DNA from: Sphingomonas sp. R-74633
Lineage (GTDB): Bacteria; Pseudomonadota; Alphaproteobacteria; Sphingomonadales; Sphingomonadaceae
Direction: 5' to 3'
DNA: 64,000 nucleotides
Assembly: GCF_013416555.1 (NCBI RefSeq)
Contig: NZ_JACCFG010000005.1
Location: 62,001-126,000, forward strand
This document shows, one piece after another, positions 43,288 through 51,402 of this stretch. The notes beneath the pieces are model-generated. The model worked only from the letters and a program-made list of their open reading frames with translations, searched no databases and was not told the DNA's origin. How positions within the stretch are numbered: position 1 is the first letter of the stretch; each line of letters begins with the position of its first letter. A program made the translations under genes and the position numbers.

Positions 43288-45765
43288 ATGAGTCGTTTCG
43301 CGCGTTCCGAGATCACCGCGGTGCTGGGGCCTACCAACACCGGCAAGACGCATCTGGCAGTGGAGCGGATGGCGGGTCATGCCAGTGGCATGATCGGCTT
43401 CCCGCTGCGCTTGCTGGCGCGCGAGGTCTATGACCGCGTCGTCCGGATGAAGGGCCGGGCGGATGAAGTCGCGCTGATTACCGGCGAGGAGAAGATACTC
43501 CCGCCCAAGGCCAAATGGTTCCTGTGCACCGCCGAATCGATGCCGCTCGAGCGCGAAGTGGCATTTGTCGGGCTGGACGAGGCGCAGCTCGGCGCGGATC
43601 CCGAGCGCGGCCATGTCTTCACCGATCGGCTGCTGCGCGCGCGCGGCTTTGCCGAGACGATGATCCTCGGCTCGGACAGCCTGAAGCCGATGCTCAAGGC
43701 GCTCGTCCCCGAAGCCGAAGTGATCGGCCGGCCGCGCTTCTCCACGCTGAGCTATGCCGGCGCGAAGAAGCTTTCCCGACTGCCGCGGCGCAGCGCGATC
43801 GTCGCGTTCAGTGCCGAGGAAGTCTATGCCGTCGCCGAGGCGCTGCGCCGGTTGCGCGGCGGTGCCGCCGTGGTGATGGGGGCGCTGAGCCCGCGCACCC
43901 GCAACGCCCAGGTCGACATGTTCCAGGCGGGTGAAGTCGATTATCTCGTCGCCACCGATGCGATCGGCATGGGGCTCAACATGGACCTGCACCATGTCGC
44001 CTTCGCCTCGCTCAACAAGTTCGACGGGCGCCGCCAGCGCCGGCTGACCGTGGCCGAGATGGCGCAGATTGCCGGCCGCGCGGGACGTCACCAGAAGGAC
44101 GGCACCTTCGGCGCGCTACACGACCAAGGCCCCAATGCCTTCACGCCGGAGGAAGTGCTGGCGATCGAGGCGCACCGCGTGCCGAAGCTGGAAAAGCTTT
44201 ACTGGCGTGAGGGCGATCCCGATTTCGACAGTGTCGAGGCGCTGGTCGCCAGTCTCGAGGCCAAACCGCACAATGAGGTGCTGCGCGCCGCGCCCGAGGC
44301 GGTGGACTTGGCAGTGCTAAAGCGGCTGGCCGAAGAGGATTGGGTGCGCCAGCGGGTGCGCTCGCCGTTGATGGTCAAGCGGCTCTGGGCGGCGTGTGGC
44401 CTGCCCGACTTCCGCAAGCTTGGCGTCGACCCGCACAGCCGTTTCGTCGGGCGCCTGTTCGGGCATCTCTCTGAAGCGCAGGGCCATGTGCCCCACCAAT
44501 GGTTCGCCGACGAGATCCAGCGGCTCGACAATATGGGCGGCGATGTCGAGACGCTCGCCGGGCGCATCGCCGCGGCGCGTAGCTGGGCCTATATCGCCCA
44601 CCGTGCCGACTGGCTGGAGGACCCGATCCACTGGGCCGAACGTACCCGCGCGATCGAGGAGAAGCTCTCCGACGCGCTCCACGCCAGCCTTACCCAGCGC
44701 TTCGTCGACAAGCGCACCACGGTGCTGCTCCGCCAGATCGGCGCCGACGCCTCGAACCTGCCGGTGACGATCGGGCCCGAGGGCGAAGTGAGTGTCGAGG
44801 AGCACCCGCTCGGCACGCTCACCGGCTTTCGCTTCACGGTCGCGCCCGAGGCGCGCGCGGCGGACAAGCGGATGTTGCTCGCGGCGGCGGAGAAGCGGCT
44901 GGGGAGCGAATATCGCAAGCGCGGGCAGGCGCTGATCGAGTCAACCGACGAGGAATTGCAGCTTGGGGCGGGCAAGATGGAATGGCGCGGCACGGCCGTC
45001 GCCGATCTCAAGCCGGGGCCCAATATCGCGCGTCCCCGGATCGTGCTGGATCGCGCGCTCGATGTCCTCGATCCGCCGGCCAAGGTCGCGGTGCAGGCGC
45101 GGCTGGAGCGCTGGTTCGCCGATCAGATCGCCAAGCGCCTCACCGTGCTCGGCAAGCTCGACGAGGTGACACGCGATCCGCAGGCTGGGTCGCCGCTGCG
45201 CGCGCTTGCCAATGCCTTGCTCGAGGCTGGTGGCCTGCTGCCGCGCCGCGCCGCCGCGACACTGATCGAGGCGCTTGACAATCCCGCCCGCCAGCGGCTG
45301 CGCAGGATCGGCGTGACCATCGGCACGCTCGACGTTTTTGCGCCTGCCTTGCTCAAGCCCGGCGCCGCGCGCTGGCGGCGTGAGCTGATGGGGCTGAGCG
45401 CGGTGCCGGCCGAGGGCGCCACCGTGTTGCCGCGCGGCGCGCCTGGCGCCGATCTGCCCTACGGCTATCGTCCGCTGGGTGCCCAGGCGGTGCGCGTCGA
45501 CCTGGTCGAGCGGATCGCGCGCGCCGCACATGACGCGCGGCAGGGTAGGAAGCCCTTCGCGCCCGATCCCGCGCTCGCTACGTCGATGGGCCTCACGCCC
45601 GAGACGCTTGCCCGGCTGATGGCCCAGCTCGGCTTTCGTACCGCGCGCGTTGCGCCGGGCGAACCACAGCGCTGGATCTGGCAGGGGCTGGTCGCGCCGC
45701 CCAAGCCCAAGGCGCCGCCGCGCGATAACGCCTTTGCCGCGCTCGCGGAGCTGAAACATGGCTGA
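43288..45765 (+). CDS. SUV3-like ATP-dependent helicase
   Basis: 825 residues. Superfamily 2 motifs: Walker A GPTNTGKTH at 14-22, DEAQ at 97-100 (motif II), LGSDS (III), TDAIGMGLNMD (V) and QIAGRAGR (VI). The DEAQ box with IGMGLNMDLHHVAF is characteristic of the SUV3/MgpS group, mitochondrial-type RNA helicases of the degradosome, common in alphaproteobacteria. The C-terminal 350 residues are a poorly conserved extension (VPAEGATVLPRGAPGADLPYGYRPLG). It overlaps the S4 gene by 8 bases, which supports an RNA role. Confidence 0.9.
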   Translation: MSRFARSEITAVLGPTNTGKTHLAVERMAGHASGMIGFPLRLLAREVYDRVVRMKGRADEVALITGEEKILPPKAKWFLCTAESMPLEREVAFVGLDEAQLGADPERGHVFTDRLLRARGFAETMILGSDSLKPMLKALVPEAEVIGRPRFSTLSYAGAKKLSRLPRRSAIVAFSAEEVYAVAEALRRLRGGAAVVMGALSPRTRNAQVDMFQAGEVDYLVATDAIGMGLNMDLHHVAFASLNKFDGRRQRRLTVAEMAQIAGRAGRHQKDGTFGALHDQGPNAFTPEEVLAIEAHRVPKLEKLYWREGDPDFDSVEALVASLEAKPHNEVLRAAPEAVDLAVLKRLAEEDWVRQRVRSPLMVKRLWAACGLPDFRKLGVDPHSRFVGRLFGHLSEAQGHVPHQWFADEIQRLDNMGGDVETLAGRIAAARSWAYIAHRADWLEDPIHWAERTRAIEEKLSDALHASLTQRFVDKRTTVLLRQIGADASNLPVTIGPEGEVSVEEHPLGTLTGFRFTVAPEARAADKRMLLAAAEKRLGSEYRKRGQALIESTDEELQLGAGKMEWRGTAVADLKPGPNIARPRIVLDRALDVLDPPAKVAVQARLERWFADQIAKRLTVLGKLDEVTRDPQAGSPLRALANALLEAGGLLPRRAAATLIEALDNPARQRLRRIGVTIGTLDVFAPALLKPGAARWRRELMGLSAVPAEGATVLPRGAPGADLPYGYRPLGAQAVRVDLVERIARAAHDARQGRKPFAPDPALATSMGLTPETLARLMAQLGFRTARVAPGEPQRWIWQGLVAPPKPKAPPRDNAFAALAELKHG

Positions 45766-46060
45766 GGGTCCGACGATGCGGGTCGACCGCTTCCTGTGGT
45801 GGTCGCGCCTCGCCGCGACGCGCTCGGCCGCGCAGGCGATCGCGGAAAAGGGCACGCTGCGCATCGATGGCCGCCGCATCGAGCGCAGCGCCGCCTCGGT
45901 GCGCGTAGGATGCGTCATCGCCTTCCCGCTCTACGGCAAGGTGCGCGTCGTCCGGGTCGAGCAACTGCCCGTGCGGCGCGGCCCGCCGGACGAAGGGCGT
46001 GCCTGCTATCAGGACCTTAGCGTCACTGAGAACGTCTCGCAGGAAGCGCCATTTGATTGA
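45758..46060 (+). CDS. S4-domain RNA-binding protein (Hsp15-like)
   Basis: 100 residues from ATG 45758. The S4 domain [40 protein letters not shown] occupies the first half and matches the Hsp15/YrfH branch, which binds free 50S subunits carrying stalled nascent chains. The C-terminal part is short and basic ([11 protein letters not shown]). The frame could also start at MRVDRF (45776). Coupled by an 8-base overlap to the helicase gene; ferredoxin follows 59 bases later. Confidence 0.9.
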   Translation: MAEGPTMRVDRFLWWSRLAATRSAAQAIAEKGTLRIDGRRIERSAASVRVGCVIAFPLYGKVRVVRVEQLPVRRGPPDEGRACYQDLSVTENVSQEAPFD

Positions 46061-46119
46061 CGTGTGGAATCGACGGGCATAGCAGGGCCGACAGTTCGTC
46101 GTTCAAGGGGCCAGTTTCC

Positions 46120-46458
46120 ATGACCTATGTCGTCACCGACGCCTGCATCCGGTGCAAGTACATGGATTGTGTCGAGGTCTGTCCGGTCGATTGCTTCTAT
46201 GAGGGCGAGAACATGCTCGTCATCAATCCGAGCGAATGCATCGACTGCGGCGTGTGCGAGCCGGAATGCCCGGCCGAGGCGATCCTGCCGGATACCGAGA
46301 ACGGCCTGGAAAAGTGGCTCGAGCTCAACCGCGCTTACTCGGAGACCTGGCCGAACATCACGCAGAAGGGCGATGTGCCCGCCGATGCGGATGCGATGAA
46401 GAACGTCGAGGGCAAGTTCGAGCAGTATTTCTCGGCGGAGCCCGGATCGGGCAGCTAG
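46120..46458 (+). CDS. fdxA: Seven-iron ferredoxin FdxA
   Basis: 112 residues from ATG 46120. The first cluster set is [18 protein letters not shown] (3Fe-4S plus one shared Cys), the second [15 protein letters not shown] (4Fe-4S), followed by the FdxA C-terminal extension [18 protein letters not shown]. It is a small electron carrier of the cytoplasm. Placement between an S4 protein and carD is the usual sphingomonad order. Confidence 0.95.
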   Translation: MTYVVTDACIRCKYMDCVEVCPVDCFYEGENMLVINPSECIDCGVCEPECPAEAILPDTENGLEKWLELNRAYSETWPNITQKGDVPADADAMKNVEGKFEQYFSAEPGSGS

Positions 46459-46583
46459 GCTTACCCGATTTGGCGGTTAAGCCCGCGAAATCCACACGAA
46501 CCCGCGGGAAACTGCATTTTTGCGCAGACAAACGGTGACGTTTGGCTGGTAATTTTATTGCAAGCGTGTTAAATGGGGCACGA

Positions 46584-46680
46584 CGGAGGAAGACTCACCT
46601 CCGCCCGGAGAAACAAAAAGAAGTCGCCCCGACCAGCCCGCCCTGCATTCCGCCAGGGTGGACACCGCGCCCGTCGGGGC
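46584..46680 (+). promoter_or_regulatory. Structured leader upstream of carD
   Basis: Hairpin cggagg / cctccg at 46584-46589 / 46598-46603. Then an 8-bp perfect stem gccccgac / gtcggggc (46626-46633 / 46673-46680) enclosing a smaller hairpin ccctg / caggg (46641-46645 / 46654-46658). The carD start is 26 bases after the last stem, so these lie in its probable 5' leader. Bases 46459-46583 hold no gene. Confidence 0.45.
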
Positions 46681-46705
46681 CGGTTACACGAAAGGTTCCT
46701 CGCAC

Positions 46706-47239
46706 ATGGCTGCAAAGGCGCTGTCCTTCGACGTCGGCGATTATGTCGTTTACCCCAAGCACGGCGTTGGCCGTGTTATCGAACTCCAGAAGTCTGAAAT
46801 CGCGGGGATGCAGCTCGAACTCTACGTGCTGCGTTTCGAAAAAGAGAAGATGACTCTCCGCGTTCCCACCAACAAGGCGGAAAGCGTGGGCATGCGCAAG
46901 CTCTCGAGCGACAAGACGCTCAGGGAAGCGCTCGACACGCTCAAGGGCAAGCCCAAGGTCAAGCGGACCATGTGGTCGCGTCGCGCCCAGGAATATGAAG
47001 CGAAGATCAATTCGGGCGACCTCGTGTCGATCGCCGAAGTGGTCCGCGACCTGTTCCGTGCCGATGACCAGCCCGAGCAGAGCTATTCCGAGCGTCAGAT
47101 CTTCGAAGCGGCCGCAAGCCGCCTCGCCCGCGAACTCGCGGCGATGGAAGAGATTGACGAGCCGGCCGCGCTCGAGAAGATCCTCGACATCCTGCGCAAG
47201 TCCGCAGCGGTGTGGAACAAGGACAAGGTTCCGGCCTGA
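46706..47239 (+). CDS. CarD family transcriptional regulator
   Basis: 177 residues from ATG 46706. The N-terminal RNA-polymerase-interacting domain begins LSFDVGDYVVYPKHGVGRVIELQK, the CarD/TRCF-RID signature, and the helical C-terminal domain (TMWSRRAQEYEAKINSGDLVSIAEVVRDLFR) binds promoter DNA. CarD proteins stabilise open complexes at rRNA and other promoters. Followed by an intrinsic terminator, so it is the last gene of its unit. Confidence 0.95.
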   Translation: MAAKALSFDVGDYVVYPKHGVGRVIELQKSEIAGMQLELYVLRFEKEKMTLRVPTNKAESVGMRKLSSDKTLREALDTLKGKPKVKRTMWSRRAQEYEAKINSGDLVSIAEVVRDLFRADDQPEQSYSERQIFEAAASRLARELAAMEEIDEPAALEKILDILRKSAAVWNKDKVPA

Positions 47240-47267
47240 TCTCGATCAGCTTTCGGACCTGAGGATG

Positions 47268-47298
47268 GGGGCGGCCTTGAAAACCGCCCCTTTTCCTT
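47268..47298 (+). terminator. Intrinsic terminator of carD
   Basis: Stem ggggcgg (47268-47274) / ccgcccc (47284-47290) followed by ttttcctt, 29 bases after the carD stop. Confidence 0.85.
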
Positions 47299-47310
47299 GT
47301 CTGATCGATA

Positions 47311-47332
47311 GTGTATTGCTACGGCAACACAC
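47311..47332. promoter_or_regulatory. Inverted-repeat operator candidate before the DUF2807 gene
   Basis: GTGTaTTGC (47311-47319), tacg, GCAAcACAC (47324-47332): symmetric except for one base per arm. It ends 22 bases before the start codon, over the expected transcription start, which suits a dimeric repressor. Confidence 0.5.
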
Positions 47333-47354
47333 ATCGTTTCGGGAGGAAAGTTTC

Positions 47355-48086
47355 ATGCGCAACGCCCTGATCGGCCTGGCCCTTGTGCCGGCCCTGGCCA
47401 TTACCGGCTGCCACGCCAGCTGGGAGAAGGACGGCAAGACCGTGCCGCCGAGCGGCACCGGCGCCACCCGCAACTTCGCCGCCAACGGCTTCACCAAGGT
47501 CGATCTGCGCGGCCCCGACGATATCGACGTGAAGAACGGCGCCCAGTTCGCGGTCATGGCCGAGGGCGATGCCGCGACGCTCGACAAGCTCGAGATTCAG
47601 GTGGTCGACGGCACGCTGCGTGTCGGCCGCAAGGATCATAGCGGCTTCTCGATGTCGAGCGATCACGGCGTGAAGATCCATGTCACGCTTCCCACGCTGG
47701 ACGGCGCGGCGGTGAGCGGTTCGGGCAACATGACCGTCGACAAGGCGCAGGGCGACTTCCACGGCGCGATCTCCGGCTCGGGCAACCTCAGCATCGCCGC
47801 CCTGGCCGCCAGCGATACCGACCTGTCGATCGCCGGCTCGGGCGATCTCGACGTCGCGGGCACCGCCAACCGCCTCAAGGCCTCGATCGCTGGTTCGGGT
47901 GACCTCGACGGCAGCAAGCTGACCGCCAAGGGCGCGAGCATTTCGGTGGTCGGGTCGGGCAGTATGCGCGGCATCGTCAATGGCGGGGCCTCGGTCTCGA
48001 TCGCCGGCTCGGGCGATGTCGACCTGACCGGCGGCGCGAAGTGTTCGGTCAGCGCGGTCGGCTCGGGCGAGGCGCACTGCTCCTGA
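47355..48086 (+). CDS. GIN-domain (DUF2807) lipoprotein
   Basis: 243 residues from ATG 47355 (ribosome site gggaggaaag). The leader MRNALIGLALVPALAITGC ends in a lipobox, Cys at 19. The body is a beta-helix-like series of short strands punctuated by SGSG turns (VSGSGNM, ISGSGNL, IAGSGDL twice, VVGSGSM, IAGSGDV, VGSGEAHCS), the head GIN domain. Such proteins are surface or periplasmic and of unknown function; many are linked to auto-aggregation or adhesion. A palindromic operator candidate precedes it. Confidence 0.87.
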   Translation: MRNALIGLALVPALAITGCHASWEKDGKTVPPSGTGATRNFAANGFTKVDLRGPDDIDVKNGAQFAVMAEGDAATLDKLEIQVVDGTLRVGRKDHSGFSMSSDHGVKIHVTLPTLDGAAVSGSGNMTVDKAQGDFHGAISGSGNLSIAALAASDTDLSIAGSGDLDVAGTANRLKASIAGSGDLDGSKLTAKGASISVVGSGSMRGIVNGGASVSIAGSGDVDLTGGAKCSVSAVGSGEAHCS

Positions 48087-48123
48087 GCTTGCGCGTCAGG
48101 TGAAGTGGCGCGAGGGTAGGCCG

Positions 48124-48828
48124 ATGCACCGGCTTGCCCTCACTCCGCTCCTGCTGCTTCTCGGTGCCGCCGCGCCCGGCGACGAGCGCGTGGTGATGGT
48201 CACCGGCTTCGACCGGCTGCGCGTCGACGGGCCTTTCACGGTGGAAGTCGTCCCCGGTTCGCCGGGCGTGACGATCAGCGGCGACCGCGCCGCGATCGAC
48301 CGGGTGGGCGTGCGCGTCGAGGCGGGCACGCTGGCGATCAATGCCGGCACGGCTGGCTGGCAGACATCGGCGGGCAAGGCGGCGAGCGGTGCGCGCATCC
48401 GCGTCTCGGTACCCGGGCTGCGCGTGGTGCAGACCAATGGTGGCACGGTGATGAAGGTCGCGGCACTCGTCGGCAACCGGATCGACGTGTCGCTCAACGG
48501 CAGCGGCCGGATCGACGTCGCCAAGGTCGATGCGCAGGAACTGAGCGTGACGATGGCTGGCGGCGGCGCGATCGCGCTGGCCGGTGCCGTGCTCCATTTG
48601 CGCGTTCGCCTCTACGGCAGCACCAGCCTCGATGCCGAGAAGCTGACCAGCGCCGACGCCGTGCTCGTCTCGGGCAGCAGCGGGGCGCTGACGGTGGGCG
48701 TGCGCTACAATTCGCAGGTCAGCGCGACGTCGAGCGGCCCGGTCCGCGTGATCGGCAACGGCAAATGCGCGGTGGTCGGGCAGGGGCCGGTCGAGTGCGC
48801 CAATATCGAGGCGCTCCGCGCGGACTAG
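48124..48828 (+). CDS. Second GIN-domain (DUF2807) protein
   Basis: 234 residues from ATG 48124; GTG 48100 is a less likely start. The signal peptide MHRLALTPLLLLLGAAAPG lacks a lipobox Cys, so this copy is likely soluble in the periplasm. The domain has the same order as its neighbour (VTGFDRLRVDGPFTVEVVPG, INGSGR-like turns LNGSGRIDV, CAVVGQGPVECANIEALRAD). The two genes are 37 bases apart and look like a diverged duplication. Its stop TAG overlaps the stop of pdeM by two bases. Confidence 0.85.
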   Translation: MHRLALTPLLLLLGAAAPGDERVVMVTGFDRLRVDGPFTVEVVPGSPGVTISGDRAAIDRVGVRVEAGTLAINAGTAGWQTSAGKAASGARIRVSVPGLRVVQTNGGTVMKVAALVGNRIDVSLNGSGRIDVAKVDAQELSVTMAGGGAIALAGAVLHLRVRLYGSTSLDAEKLTSADAVLVSGSSGALTVGVRYNSQVSATSSGPVRVIGNGKCAVVGQGPVECANIEALRAD

Positions 48829-49487
48829 GCCGCCAGCGGAAAGCGCAGCAGCCGGTCCTCAAGCGCGACCAGCGCCTGCGCGCTGCGGCCCATGGCACGC
48901 ATGATCTCGGGATGATGCGCGTCGAGCCCGCCGGTAAGCGCGCCGAACGCGGGCAGGATCAGCTTGGTCGAGGAGGCGACGAAGCAGCGCCGTGCCACTT
49001 GCCGCCCGCGGATGCGCAGCCGCAGCTTGGGGTGGAAATGGCCCGACAGCTCGGGGCGGGGATCGCCGGGCTCGGCTTCGTGGCGCAGGATCAGGCCGTC
49101 GACTTCGGCTTCTTCAAGGATCGTGCCGCCGCAATGATCGACCAGCAGGCTGTCATGATTGCCGGTGATCCAGCGCCAGTCGAGCCGGGTGGTGAGGTCG
49201 GTGAGCAGTGCGCGCGCATCCGCCGGCAGCCGCTCGCAGCCTTTCGAATCGTGAAAGCTGTCGCCGAGGCACCAGAGCTCGCGCGCCTCGGTCCGCTCGG
49301 CCAGCGCCGACACGGCATGGAGCGTCGCGATCGAATCATAGGGCGGCAGCATCTGCCCGCGCTGGGCGAACCAGCTGCCCTTCTCGAAATGAAGGTCGGC
49401 GACCAGCAATGCCCTGCGCGCCGGCCAGTAGAGCGCGCCCTCGGGCAGCGCCATCAACTCGTGGCCGGCGAACGAAAGGGGAACCAT
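48825..49487 (-). CDS. pdeM: Ligase-associated DNA-repair endonuclease PdeM
   Basis: 220 residues from ATG 49487; TTG 49523, overlapping the upstream stop, is an alternative start. Calcineurin-type metallophosphoesterase motifs: ADLHFEKG, CLGDSFHD, WRWITGNHDS and SGHFHPKL, giving the two-metal site. This is the PdeM family, usually encoded with an ATP-dependent DNA ligase and a helicase in a DNA damage response set; those partners are not in the window. The preceding lipoprotein gene overlaps or abuts on the same strand. Confidence 0.85.
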   Translation of the reverse strand: MVPLSFAGHELMALPEGALYWPARRALLVADLHFEKGSWFAQRGQMLPPYDSIATLHAVSALAERTEARELWCLGDSFHDSKGCERLPADARALLTDLTTRLDWRWITGNHDSLLVDHCGGTILEEAEVDGLILRHEAEPGDPRPELSGHFHPKLRLRIRGRQVARRCFVASSTKLILPAFGALTGGLDAHHPEIMRAMGRSAQALVALEDRLLRFPLAA

Positions 49488-49519
49488 GCGTTCCGCTATC
49501 GTCCGCGCGGGGCCCGCCG

Positions 49520-49954
49520 TCAACAGCGCAGCATCGGCACCTTGCGGCCCTGATAGGTGATCGTGCCGTGATCCTGATCGGTGCGCTCGACCGTGTAATC
49601 ACGCGTCTCGGGCGGGTTCACCTTTTGCGCGCCGTCGCTCTCGGCGCTGTCATAGCGCTCGCGGATCGTCTCGGTGATCGTGTTGCCCGCCAGCGTCCAG
49701 CCGCCAATCTCGCCACTGTTATCCAGTGCACCATCGGCGCCGTAATGCGCGATGAAGTCGCTCGCGCAGCTCGACTCGAACGACCAACTGCCGACCAGCC
49801 AGTCATGGAGCGGCGCATTGACCGCAGCGGTGGGCGCGGGCGCGGCGGGCTCGCTCGCCTCGGCCTTTTGCACCGGCGTGGGCGCATCGGCCTTGCACGC
49901 CGCCAGCGCCGCGCAGCCGAGCATCAACAGCGTGAATCGTGCCCCGTTCCCCAT
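49520..49954 (-). CDS. Small lipoprotein of unknown function
   Basis: 144 residues. Signal sequence GARFTLLMLGCAALAAC gives a lipobox with Cys at 20. A Pro/Ala-rich linker (APTPVQKAEASEPAAPAPTAA) leads to a small domain: LHDWLVGSWSFESSCASDFIAHYGADGAL, with WLVGSW as in lipocalin-like or extracellular calycin folds, ending GTITYQGRKVPMLRC. The Cys in SSCAS and the final Cys may pair. A periplasmic-facing anchored protein; I cannot name its function. Confidence 0.75.
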   Translation of the reverse strand: MGNGARFTLLMLGCAALAACKADAPTPVQKAEASEPAAPAPTAAVNAPLHDWLVGSWSFESSCASDFIAHYGADGALDNSGEIGGWTLAGNTITETIRERYDSAESDGAQKVNPPETRDYTVERTDQDHGTITYQGRKVPMLRC

Positions 49955-49995
49955 GGCCCGAATCTACCCCAGGCGGGCGATTCGGGCCAGCGGGT

Positions 49996-51393
49996 TCAGG
50001 CCGGGACCTTCGCCATTTCGCCGATCTTTGCGAGGATTCGAACCCAGGAGCGGATGCCCTTGTGGAAGCTCTTCAGATCGTATTTTTCGTTGGGAGAATG
50101 GATATTGTCGTCGGTCAGCGCGAAGCCGACCAGCACGGTGTCCATGCCGAGGATCTTCGAGATCGACGTGACGACGGGGATGCCGCCGCCGCAGCCGATC
50201 AGCGCGGCCTTGCCCCATTCGGCGTCGAGCGCCGCGCGCGTCGCTTCGAGCGGCGGACTGTCGCTGGAGACGGTGACTGCCGGGCTGCCAGGGCCGCGCC
50301 CGGTGAACTCGACCGAGCAATCGGCGGGCAGGCGGCTGCGGACATGTTCCTCGAACGAGGCCCAGATCTTCTCGGGGTTCTGGTTGCCGGTCAGGCGGAA
50401 GCTGACCTTGGCGTGCGCCTCGGCAGGGATCACCGTCTTGAAGCCTTCGCCGGTGTACCCGCCCCAGATGCCGTTGACCTCGGCAGTGGGGCGCGACCAG
50501 ATCTGCTCGAGCACGTCATGGCCCTTCTCGCCGGCGGGCACGCTCAGGCCGATCTCGCCGAGGAATTCGCCGGCGTCGAAGCCGAGCGCGTCCCAGCTCG
50601 CGCGGACGGCAGGGTCGAGCGCGGGCACGCCGTCATAAAAGCCGTCGAGCGTCACCCGGCCATCGGCATCCTTCATCTCGCCTAGGATCGAGCAGAGCAG
50701 CTGGATCGGGTTGCGCGCCGCGCCGCCATACAGGCCGGAGTGCAGGTCGCGCGACGCCGCGCGCACCGTCACCTGGCCGGCGGCCATGCCGCGGAGACCA
50801 ATGGTGAGGCCCGGCGTCTCGGTGTCCCACATCAGCGTGTCGCAGATCAGCGCGAAATCGGCCTTCAGCTCTTCGGCATTGGCGTGGAGGAAGGGCTCGA
50901 GGCTCTTCGAGCCCGATTCTTCTTCGCCTTCGAACAGGATCGTGACCTTGCACGGAAGCCGGCCCTCGGTTTCCTTCCAGGCGCGGCAGGCCTCGACGAA
51001 GGTGCGCAGCTGGCCCTTGTCGTCCGAAGCGCCGCGGCCGACGATCTGCTTGGCGCCATCACCGCGCGTCTCGATCACCGGATCGAAGGGGTCGCGCTTC
51101 CACAGATTGAGCGGATCGACCGGCTGCACGTCGTAATGGCCGTAGAACAGGATGTGCGGACCATCACCGTCGTGATGCGCGACGACCATCGGGTGGCCGG
51201 GCGTCTGCGCGACGCGCGCAGTGAAGCCCAGGCCGTTCAGCTCGTCGGACAGCAAGGTCGCGGCGTGCTGGCACTGGTCGGCATAGGCAGGATCGGTCGA
51301 GACCGAGGGCACGCGCATCAGCGCGAAAAGTCGGTCCAAACTGTCGTCGAGATGCGCTTCGACATAGTCGAGCGCCTTGGTGGAGTCGGTCAT
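49996..51393 (-). CDS. M20 family dipeptidase
   Basis: 465 residues. The zinc ligands are visible in order: FYGHYDVQP (His-Tyr-Asp), GRGASDDKGQL (bridging Asp), FEGEEESGS (catalytic Glu pair), and a late His in HSPNEKYDLKSFHKGI. The dimerisation domain includes ASRDLHSGLYGG. It belongs to the M20 group that contains carnosinase-like and beta-Ala-Xaa dipeptidases. It is cytoplasmic, with no signal peptide. It ends the minus-strand run that starts at the GntR gene, 9 bases after nagA, so it may be cotranscribed with the GlcNAc genes and act on peptides from cell-wall or chitin-associated material. Confidence 0.92.
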   Translation of the reverse strand: MTDSTKALDYVEAHLDDSLDRLFALMRVPSVSTDPAYADQCQHAATLLSDELNGLGFTARVAQTPGHPMVVAHHDGDGPHILFYGHYDVQPVDPLNLWKRDPFDPVIETRGDGAKQIVGRGASDDKGQLRTFVEACRAWKETEGRLPCKVTILFEGEEESGSKSLEPFLHANAEELKADFALICDTLMWDTETPGLTIGLRGMAAGQVTVRAASRDLHSGLYGGAARNPIQLLCSILGEMKDADGRVTLDGFYDGVPALDPAVRASWDALGFDAGEFLGEIGLSVPAGEKGHDVLEQIWSRPTAEVNGIWGGYTGEGFKTVIPAEAHAKVSFRLTGNQNPEKIWASFEEHVRSRLPADCSVEFTGRGPGSPAVTVSSDSPPLEATRAALDAEWGKAALIGCGGGIPVVTSISKILGMDTVLVGFALTDDNIHSPNEKYDLKSFHKGIRSWVRILAKIGEMAKVPA

Positions 51394-51402
51394 GCCGACG
51401 GG

